In this document: in pieces, positions 1-8,200 of the stretch
Layout: every line of letters starts with the position of its first letter
Numbering within the stretch: position 1 is the stretch's first letter
Source: Yoonia sp.
GTDB lineage: Bacteria; Pseudomonadota; Alphaproteobacteria; Rhodobacterales; Rhodobacteraceae
Assembly (NCBI GenBank): GCA_020627605.1
Contig: JAHDGO010000002.1
Location: 1 to 24,658 of the forward strand
Length of the DNA stretch: 24,658 nucleotides
Direction of reading: 5' to 3'
Program-made: the position numbers and the translations under genes
The notes under the pieces: generated by a model
What the model saw: only the letters and a program-made list of their open reading frames with translations
Database searches by the model: none
What the model was told of the DNA's origin: nothing

Positions 1-3000
1 GATCCCAGCGATACCGGCGCAGCCGGGGCGTCGGCCCTGGCTTGATCTGCTGTCGGGGCGGGGGCCGGTGCCACCGCAGCGGCAGGTTTTGGTGTGCCCA
101 AGGTCGGGGCCGGCAGGGCCTTGCGGTCCACCTTTTTGTTGGGTGTCAGCGGGAAGGCATCCAATGTCACAAAATGGCGGGGGACCATGTAATCCGGCAG
201 GGTTTCCAGCATTTCGGCGCGCAAGGCGGCCTCGTCCACCGGACCATGCGTCAGCAGATAGCCGACAAGCTGAACGACGCCCGGCGTATCCTCGCGCGCG
301 ACGACCACGGATTGTTGCACGGCGGCGTGCCGGTCGATGACGCTTTCGATCTCGCCCAGTTCCACGCGGTAGCCGCGCAGCTTGACCTGAAAATCAGCAC
401 GGCCAAGAAAATCAAGCGCGCCATCAGTGCGCCAGCGCACCAGATCGCCGGTTTTGTACATCAGGCCACGGCCAGCAGCATTTGCATCGCCGTCAACAAA
501 GGGGTCCTTGACGAAACGCTCTGCCGTCAGATCCTCGCGCTGGAAATAGCCGCGCGTCACACCTGCGCCGCCGATATAAAGCTCTCCCGCGACGCCGACC
601 GGGCAAGGCTGCATGTCGTCATCAAGCACATAGACCTGCGTGTTGGCGATGGGGGTGCCAACGGGCACCGCTGCTGTCCCGTCACCAGCAGTTTGCGTGG
701 TGGACCAGATTGTCGTTTCGGTCGGGCCGTACATGTTTTCCACATGCCCGCCAGTCAGCCCGCGCAATTCCGCCGCCAAGGCACCCGGCAAGGCCTCACC
801 GCCCACCATCATGTGCTTGATGCGTGGCAGGGCCGCACGCGCCTCGTCATTCATGGTCAGCATCTGCGCCATGGACGGGGTGCATTGCAGGTGGGTGACA
901 TTGTGACGAATGATCTGGGCGGCAATGGAATAGTCATCCTCTGCCACGCCCTGATTGCTGGCCGCGACGACCTGCGCGAGCGGCTTCAGCCCTTCCAGCA
1001 CAAGGTCCACATCAATGCCATAGTCGATCAGGCAGGCGATTTCAGTCACGCCAATAGCCTTGACCTCGGCCACGCGGACCATGGCGTCTTCGACCGTGCC
1101 GAACAAACCGCTGTCGTTGAAATAGCGTTCAAATGCAAATTCAAGAATGCCATCCATTTCCTCGGCATCCAGCGAGCCAAGGTCGATCTGCATCGGGTTT
1201 TCGACGCCCTTGGGTTTCTTGAAGGCGGGGAAGGCCCAAGCATATTGCTTGATCAGCCCGGCGGCGGCGCGCAGGTAATCCTTCATCGGTTCGCGGGCGA
1301 TCTCGCGGGCCTTGTCGCGGCTTTCAGCGAGGAAGCTGTGCAGCATCAGCGTGACGGTGAAATCGTCGGGGTTATGGCCTGCATCGCGCAGCGCCTGATG
1401 ATAGATCACGATCTTTTCGGCGACCTCATCCACGCTTTGCCCCAGAAGGTGCGTCAGGACATGGCAGCCGTTTTCACCGGCCTCTTTCCACGTGGCGGGG
1501 TTGCCAGCGGTGGTGACCCAGACGTTGAGCTTCTTTGAGACCGGACGCGGTTGCGTGACAACCCCGTGCATCTCGCCATTCTCACGCGGGAATTCGACGG
1601 TTTCACCGGCCCAGAGCTTGCGCAGATCCTTGATCTGCTCAAACATCGCGGGCTTGTTCTTGGGTGGCGTGTTTTCAGGCCGCAGGATGAAGTCATCAGG
1701 CTGCCAGCCGGACGCGATGGCAAGGCCGGTCTTGCCATTGGTGATGTTGTCGATAACCGCCCATTCTTCGGCGATGCGCGCGGTATGGTGCAACGGGGCC
1801 ACGCAGGACCCAGCGCGCACGGCAAGGTTTTTGGTCACCGCCGCAACTGCGGCACCGGTGACGGATGGGTTCGGGTAAGGGCCGCCGAAGGCGTGAAAAT
1901 GCCGCTCTGGCGTCCAGACAGCACAGAACCCGTGCTTGTCGCCAAATTGCGCGCCTTCCAGAAGGGACCGGTATTTATCACGGCCCACACCATCGTCGTT
2001 GCCCCAGTAAAACAGGCTGAAGTCCATCCCGACGCCGGGAGCGGGGCTGTCGCCTGCCACCAAAGCCCGGCTTTCATCGCCAGAGATGACGATTTTGAAG
2101 CCACGGGCGAGGGTCCAGAAAAGCTCCAGCACGGAGATATCAAACGACAGAGAGGTGACCGCCATCCAGACGCCGGGCGGTTCATGGCTGATCCGGTCGT
2201 CCATGCCGGTAAAGAAGTTCGCAACATTGCGGTGTTCGACCATGACGCCCTTGGGCCGCCCGGTGGAGCCTGATGTGTAGATCATATAGGCAAGGTGCGC
2301 GCCGCCCACGTCGCTTTTGGGGTTCTCGACCATTGGCACCGCGGCCAGATCATCCACGCAGATATGGGTGATATCCTGCGGCAGACCTTTGGCGAGCGTT
2401 GTGTTGGTGACGATCACCTTGGTGCCGCTGTCCTCTGCATAAAGGGCGGTGCGGTCGGCGGGATAGGCCGGGTCCATCGGCAGGTAGGCGCCACCAGCCT
2501 TCATGATGGCAAGTGCGCTGATCAAAAGGTCGGCAGAACGCGGCAGATGCAGCCCCACGATCACATCGGGGCCAACGCCATTTTCCTGCAAGATATGGGC
2601 AAGCGCGTTGGCGCGGGCGTTGAGTTCAGCGTAGGTCAGGCTTTCGCCTTCAAACGCCAGCGCGGCGGCGTCGGGGGTTTTTGCGACCTGCGCCTCAAAC
2701 GCGTGATGGATGCATTGATCGGCAGGGAAATCGATGGCGGTGGCGTTCCAGCCGTAAAGCACCTGTTGACGCTCTGCGTCGGGCAGCGCCGTCGGGCTTT
2801 CACCTTCCGCCAGTTGGTCCGCGATATGGGACAGCCGTGCGGCCATCAGCGCAGTGGCATCGCCGCTGATCTTGCCGGTATCGGCGCTGAGCGTGGAGCC
2901 TGTCAGGGTCAGTGCCGTGCCGGGCACGTGGCCGGTATCGGACAGACCCAGCGCAGGCGTGGCCACATCACCCGGCATCCGCGCGATGAGGTCGGCGGCA

Positions 3001-4226
3001 AAGGGGCCGCGCGCGCGCGCGTCATCGACATTATCATCGGCGGATAGCGGGACCCAGTTGTTCAGGTAGCCGGGGTGGTCATGTGCAAGGCCCAGCGCAA
3101 CCGCCGCAGGTTCACCGGCCAGCAGGTCGCCAAGCTGGCGCATGGCGGCTGCCAGATGTGCGGGGTCGCCCTGCACCTCTTGCGATGTAATTGCGCCGCC
3201 CTTTGCACCCATATCGACAAGCGGGATGCTGACGGGAGTCAGGGCCGCCAGTGACTTTTGCCATTTTGGTTCCGCTTTCAGCGTTCCTTTGAGCATGTTT
3301 GACAGTGCTGCCGCCTCATCCGCGTCGGGGCTGGGCAAGCTGTCACCGACAGCGGCGATATCGCTGGCCGTCACGGGGGTACCAGTGACGTCACGCAAGC
3401 CTGACAGGGTGACAGGGGCAGTGGCCGTTGCCACGGTCAGGCTGTCTTCTGTCACGGCTGTCACGGTGCCGGGGGCACCCTCTGCGGTGCTGCCAGCGAC
3501 GGCTTTGCCTACCAGAAAGACGCCGTTTGCGGTTGCGATTTTTGGGCAGGTCAGCGGGTTCCAATAGGTCCCGTGATCCAGCGCGCGCACCAACGTCGTG
3601 ATCTTGCGTGCCGACTGCGTGAAATCCAGCCGCCCGGCGGCGGCGGGGCGGTCATTCTTGGCAAAATAGCTGCGTTGGCCAAGGTCCTGCGCGGTTGTTG
3701 CCGGTGCCTCTGACGCGAGCTTGTCAACCACGGTGCCGAAACTGTCGATGGCCGCCGCATAGCATTTCGTATTCAGCGTCAGCACCGTCTCGTCCGGTGT
3801 GATGTCAAAGAAGCTCTGCGCCAGCAGCCCGCCTTCATCGACGCCGCCGCTGATCATGTGCCAGCTGATGCCGTATTCAACCTCTCCATTCAGGATCGCC
3901 CAGACAGGCGCGTTCAGACCGGCATAGCGGGGCAATGGGCCATCGTGGAAATTGACGGCACCGCGCGTAGGCAGGGCCAGCACCGCGTCCGGGATCAGAT
4001 CAAGGTTCGCAATGGACAAAAGCCAGTCGAATGCGATGCCTGACAGGGCCGCGACGTGGTCTTCATCCGCGCTGATGACAGGCAGATCGGCCCCTTTCGC
4101 CCAATCAGCCACATCCGCATTGCGGGTGATCACGGCGGCGATGGTATGGCCAGTATCGCGCAACATCTCCCCACACTGGATGGCGAGGGACTCATTGCCG
4201 ATGATCACAGCGCGGAAGGATGACAT
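1..4226 (-). CDS. NRPS: formyltransferase - C-like remnant - A domain with inserted luciferase-like monooxygenase (3' end outside window)
   Basis: At least 1408 residues are visible and the frame is still open at base 1. Residues 1-270 are a methionyl-tRNA-formyltransferase-like domain. The catalytic trio is present as N92 and H94 (NFHDGPLPRY) and D130 (GVDEGG), with the same 2- and 36-residue spacing as E. coli Fmt. Residues about 300-500 resemble only the tail of a condensation domain, with no HHxxxDG. The adenylation domain begins near 500: A3 (YTSGSTGRPKG) at 650, A4 (FDISVLELF) at 695, A5 (NMYGPTETT) near 1165, A8 (RGYRVELGE) at 1284, A10 (NKKVDRKAL) at 1363. Between A4 and A5, residues about 732-1085 form an FMN-dependent luciferase-like monooxygenase (WTPERHFHAFGG). 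An Ala/Pro-rich linker follows, so a carrier domain is expected outside the window. The ATG lies 3 nt after the glycosyltransferase stop, with GGAG 8 nt upstream. Likely role: activate, formylate and oxidise a starter amino acid. Confidence 0.93.
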   Translation of the reverse strand, partial: MSSFRAVIIGNESLAIQCGEMLRDTGHTIAAVITRNADVADWAKGADLPVISADEDHVAALSGIAFDWLLSIANLDLIPDAVLALPTRGAVNFHDGPLPRYAGLNAPVWAILNGEVEYGISWHMISGGVDEGGLLAQSFFDITPDETVLTLNTKCYAAAIDSFGTVVDKLASEAPATTAQDLGQRSYFAKNDRPAAAGRLDFTQSARKITTLVRALDHGTYWNPLTCPKIATANGVFLVGKAVAGSTAEGAPGTVTAVTEDSLTVATATAPVTLSGLRDVTGTPVTASDIAAVGDSLPSPDADEAAALSNMLKGTLKAEPKWQKSLAALTPVSIPLVDMGAKGGAITSQEVQGDPAHLAAAMRQLGDLLAGEPAAVALGLAHDHPGYLNNWVPLSADDNVDDARARGPFAADLIARMPGDVATPALGLSDTGHVPGTALTLTGSTLSADTGKISGDATALMAARLSHIADQLAEGESPTALPDAERQQVLYGWNATAIDFPADQCIHHAFEAQVAKTPDAAALAFEGESLTYAELNARANALAHILQENGVGPDVIVGLHLPRSADLLISALAIMKAGGAYLPMDPAYPADRTALYAEDSGTKVIVTNTTLAKGLPQDITHICVDDLAAVPMVENPKSDVGGAHLAYMIYTSGSTGRPKGVMVEHRNVANFFTGMDDRISHEPPGVWMAVTSLSFDISVLELFWTLARGFKIVISGDESRALVAGDSPAPGVGMDFSLFYWGNDDGVGRDKYRSLLEGAQFGDKHGFCAVWTPERHFHAFGGPYPNPSVTGAAVAAVTKNLAVRAGSCVAPLHHTARIAEEWAVIDNITNGKTGLAIASGWQPDDFILRPENTPPKNKPAMFEQIKDLRKLWAGETVEFPRENGEMHGVVTQPRPVSKKLNVWVTTAGNPATWKEAGENGCHVLTHLLGQSVDEVAEKIVIYHQALRDAGHNPDDFTVTLMLHSFLAESRDKAREIAREPMKDYLRAAAGLIKQYAWAFPAFKKPKGVENPMQIDLGSLDAEEMDGILEFAFERYFNDSGLFGTVEDAMVRVAEVKAIGVTEIACLIDYGIDVDLVLEGLKPLAQVVAASNQGVAEDDYSIAAQIIRHNVTHLQCTPSMAQMLTMNDEARAALPRIKHMMVGGEALPGALAAELRGLTGGHVENMYGPTETTIWSTTQTAGDGTAAVPVGTPIANTQVYVLDDDMQPCPVGVAGELYIGGAGVTRGYFQREDLTAERFVKDPFVDGDANAAGRGLMYKTGDLVRWRTDGALDFLGRADFQVKLRGYRVELGEIESVIDRHAAVQQSVVVAREDTPGVVQLVGYLLTHGPVDEAALRAEMLETLPDYMVPRHFVTLDAFPLTPNKKVDRKALPAPTLGTPKPAAAVAPAPAPTADQARADAPAAPVSLG

Positions 4227-4229
4227 GGG

Positions 4230-5219
4230 CTATTCTCCGATTTGCGGATGAGGGGCGGGCATGGGTTCTGCCGGTTTGCGGAACAGTGCCTTCAGGTCAT
4301 GGGCGGCCAATGTGCGCAAAAAATGCGGGGCGGTGCCCACTGGTTTGCGGGTCAGCGTGGCGCGCAGCCAATGCAGGCTGCCACCCAGCAGATGCATGGC
4401 AGTCGCCAGCGCGGCATAGCTGCGCCCGTGGTTCTTGGTGAAGTAATGCCAGCGCGAATTGAACCAGTAGTCGGGCACGCGCTTCCATTCTTTCATGCCG
4501 GTCGAGACAGACCCGATATGGGTCACGACGCTGTCGGCAAGAAACATGATCTGGTGCCCGGCCAGATTGGCGCGACGGCAAAGATCGGTCTCCTCGAAAT
4601 AGAGAAAGAAGGTTTCGTCAAAGAGCCCGATGTCGTCCAGCACGTCCTGCCGCATCATCACGGACGCCCCGGCGAGCCAATCCACTTGCGCTGATTGCTT
4701 CAGCTCTCGCGGGACGCGGTGGCCTTCGAGCAAGCGGGTGACGGGGCCGAATTTGATGGCACTTTCCAGCTCGCTCCGGACAGAGGGGAAGCGGAAGGTG
4801 GTCAGGTGCTGGTCCTCGTCCTCACCCTCGATCCAGCTTCCGGCAAAGCCTGTGGATGGGGTGGTGTTCAGGTGATCGTAAAGCACCCGGATCGCGTCTG
4901 CCTTGGGGAAGGCGTCAGAGTTCAGGACATAGATGTAATCCGGCCTGCTGCCATCAGACATGCCCGCCCGGATGCCCACATTGTTGCCTGCGCCATAGCC
5001 GCCGTTGCGCCCTGACTGGATCACGCGGGTATCGGTCCAGCCTTCGGTGGTCACATGGGCCTGCATCGTCTCAAACGACCCATCGCCGCTGTCATTGTCG
5101 ACAATGACGATCTCGCCCGGCAGACCGGTCATGGCGACACGGGCCGCCGCTGCGGCCTTCAGCGTCATCGCGGCTGTCTTGTAGTTCAGCACGATGGTCA
5201 GAATACGCGGGTCGGCCAT
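4230..5219 (-). CDS. Family 2 glycosyltransferase (rhamnosyltransferase-like)
   Basis: This 329-residue protein has a GT-A fold signature: IVIVDNDSGDGS (37-48), NGGYGAGNNVG (72-82), and the metal/nucleotide-binding NSD at 100-102. It also has WLAGASVMMR (181-190) followed by FLYFEETDLCRR (205-216), a pattern typical of rhamnosyltransferase-type GT2 enzymes. There is no signal peptide and no clear membrane segment, so it should be cytoplasmic. Its ATG shares the A of the PKS stop (TAATG), with AGGAAG about 10 nt upstream inside the PKS gene, so translation is probably coupled. It lies between the PKS and the NRPS, which strongly suggests that it glycosylates their product or an intermediate. 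The sugar donor cannot be read from sequence. The DegT aminotransferase upstream makes an amino-deoxy sugar a reasonable guess, but EPS synthesis is an alternative. Confidence 0.93.
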   Translation of the reverse strand: MADPRILTIVLNYKTAAMTLKAAAAARVAMTGLPGEIVIVDNDSGDGSFETMQAHVTTEGWTDTRVIQSGRNGGYGAGNNVGIRAGMSDGSRPDYIYVLNSDAFPKADAIRVLYDHLNTTPSTGFAGSWIEGEDEDQHLTTFRFPSVRSELESAIKFGPVTRLLEGHRVPRELKQSAQVDWLAGASVMMRQDVLDDIGLFDETFFLYFEETDLCRRANLAGHQIMFLADSVVTHIGSVSTGMKEWKRVPDYWFNSRWHYFTKNHGRSYAALATAMHLLGGSLHWLRATLTRKPVGTAPHFLRTLAAHDLKALFRKPAEPMPAPHPQIGE

Positions 5220-8200
5220 TATTCTGCTGCTTCCTGATAGGGGGCGGGGGCCTGCGCCGCGGTTGTGCGGTCAAGGTATTTGCGGATGCGTGCGGCCAGC
5301 ACGCGCACGTTGGGTTCCAGCACCATGCTGTCATGGTTGCCCGGGACCTCATAGACCTCTGTCTGTGGCGCGAATTTGGTCCAGTCGTTATCGTCGTAAA
5401 GGTAATAGCGTTCATCGCTGATCATCCGGCCACCGGCGACCCATTTCGCCACCAGCGGCGGACGGAAGAGCGCCATAGTGCCATGCCAAGGTGTCACCTG
5501 ATAGGCGGTGACGCTTTCCAGGAACGCATCCTGAATAGCCAGATTGTGGAACTGCTGCCCCTCTTCCGCCGTTTCGGTATGGCCGCGCCGCTTGGCAATT
5601 TCCCATCTGATGCGTTGTTTGGCCCAATCGACGATGTATTTCGGCCCCGCCTGCCGCAGGTCCTGCATTTTGATGCGGAGGCGGTCGATCTTGTCCACAT
5701 CAGGGCGCACTGGCAGTGGCGTGTCCAGCAGGACAAGGGCTGCGACCTCTTCCCCCTGGGCGGTCAGTTGCTGCGCGATCTCATAGGCCGTGATGCCGCC
5801 GCCAGAGAAGCCACCAAGATGATACGGCCCATGCGGTTGCACCTGTCGCATCTCTGCGATGTAGTCTTTGGCCGCAGCTTCGATCGTGCGGTGCGGTTCC
5901 TCATCCCCGAGAAGGCCGCGTGCCTGCAGCCCGTAAAACGGCCGGTCACTGCCAATCAGATGCGCCAGATGGCGCAGGTTCAGGACATTGCCGAACATAC
6001 CAGCGACAAGGAAGAACGGGTGTTTGCGCCCACCTTCGCCCTGATGCATCGGCACTAGATGGGTAAAGCGGCGTTGCGGGGTCTTGGGCTTGTCGCCGGT
6101 TGTCGGTGTATCCTCGGCCTCCGCGCTGCCACCACGTTCGGCGATCAGCCCGGCAATCTTGCGGATCGTCGGCGCCTCGAACAGGACCGAAATCGGGAAA
6201 TCGACGTCAAAGGCCTTGCGCACCTGCGCGAAGAGCCGCACCGCGATCAGCGAGTGGCCGCCAAGATCGAAAAAGCTGTCTTCGGCCCCGATTTCGTCGA
6301 CGCCCAGCAGATCCTGCCAGAACCCGGCAAGGCGTTCCTCGATCGGGCCTTCAGGGACCACGAAATCACTGTCGAGCTGTGGTCGCGCGAATTTCTGACC
6401 ATCCTCAGAATCGTCATCATCCGATTTGCCCGCCTGTGCGATCAGCGCATCAAGGTCAAGCGATGACAGGATCACCTGTGGGTGCGGGCTGATCAGGGCG
6501 CGCAGGAAAAGGTCTGCCCCTTCCTCTGCCCGGATGCCCTGACTGATATTGTGGCGCAGGCGTTCCTCGGCGGGTGAGAGTGGGCGGATCGCCTCTTCTT
6601 GCGATGACGTGCTGGCCGGTGCGGGTTGCGCGCCAAAGTCGGTGAGCGCCTCCATCTGACGGATGGAGAAACCCGTGACCTCGACACAGACTGTGCCATC
6701 GGGTGCGGCAAGCGTGATATCGAAACTTGCGATTTCTGCGTCTGCATTGTTGTCGCCAGCGTTGCGGACCCAGCTGATCACCTCTGTCGGCAGGGGCTGA
6801 TAAACTTTGACCGAACGGTAGGACACCGGTACCCAAAGCGCCTGTTGCGCATAGCCTTTGATCAGTTTCATGGCCCAGCCGGTGGCGATATCCATTAGCG
6901 CGGGGTGCAGGATGTAGCCTGCGGCGGGATCGCCCTTGGCGGCATCTGGCAGCGTCAGCCGGGCAAGCCCCTCGCCATCGCCGAAGGCAGTGGACTGCAG
7001 CACGCGCCAGCGTGGCCCAAATTTCAGATGCGCCTCTTGCGAGGCGGCAATCCAGCCCATGCTGCCCGCCTCAATCGCATCACCCATGCGCGCGGTGAGG
7101 GCCGGGATATCAAGGGGTGCAGGCGCGGTCATTGGCAGCAGACGCAGGCTGCCTTGCGCGTTTTGTTCAAATGCACCGTCCTGCCCGCTTTCGACCAACA
7201 GGTCATAGCCGGTGTCGCTGCGCGGCAGGCTGACACGCACATCGACGGTCTGGCTGTCGCCCACGGCCAGCGGTCGCAGGAAATAGAGGTCGCGGATTTC
7301 AAAGCTGCCGCTTTCGTCCATCCCGCGCAGGGCCTCTGCGGCCAGTTCCAGATAGCCGGTGCCGGGCACCAGCGCATCGCCAGCCTTTGTCCTGTGATCG
7401 TCAAGGAACCAGCGGTCGTCAGTGCGGTATTGGGCGCGGAACACGCGGGTGCCGGATTTGTCGAACGTCGTTTCATCCAGCATGGCAAGGTCGGCGGCGT
7501 GCACCTCTGCCGCAGGCGCGGCACCGGTGCGCGCTGACATTGCATCAGCCGCCATGCCGACATCGGCCCAGATGCCCCAGTTGATGGCACGCACGGCGGT
7601 CTTGCCGCCAGCCTTCGCTTTGGCAAAAGCATTGAGGTATTCGTTGGCCGCCACATAGTCGACCTGCCCCAGGGGCGCTGTCGCGGTTGAGCTGGACGAG
7701 AAGACAACCAACCAGTCCAGATCGCCGTCAGGGAAGATCTGGTCGATGACCTGCGTGCCATGGATTTTCGGGGCAAAGACGTCTTCGATACTGGTGACAT
7801 CCTTGGCCATGATCGGGGCGTCGTCGATGTGGCCCGCAGCGTGGATCACGCCGTTGATCTTGCCAAATGCAGCCTCGACCGCTGCGCGTGCCTCGCGCAT
7901 GTCGTCGACATTGCTGACGTCACCGGCGACCGGCATGACGGTGCCGCCCATTTCTTCCAACCGCTGCAATGCCCCGATGCGCCGCGCGACGGGGGCCGAG
8001 GGTGGCACATTGCGCAGTGTCGTCTCCCATTGGTCCTTGGGCGGGATTTCACCACGCGCCATCAGCGCGACCTTCGCGCCTGCGCGGGTGATCAGCGCCT
8101 CGGCCAATGTCAGGCCGATACCGCCAAAACCACCTGTGATCAGATAGGTGCCGCCATCGCGCAGGACGGGCAATGGTTGTCCCTCTTCCAGTTCCACCAA

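Noticed and set aside
42..1538. Plus-strand open frame of 498 codons
   Set aside because: It lies opposite the NRPS A domain and monooxygenase, whose motifs are clear; the plus-strand translation is Cys/His/Gln-rich with no recognisable fold.
1551..3047. Plus-strand open frames of 240-250 codons (1551-2273, 2295-3047)
   Set aside because: They mirror the NRPS coding frame on the other strand, a common effect in GC-rich genes; no domain motifs.
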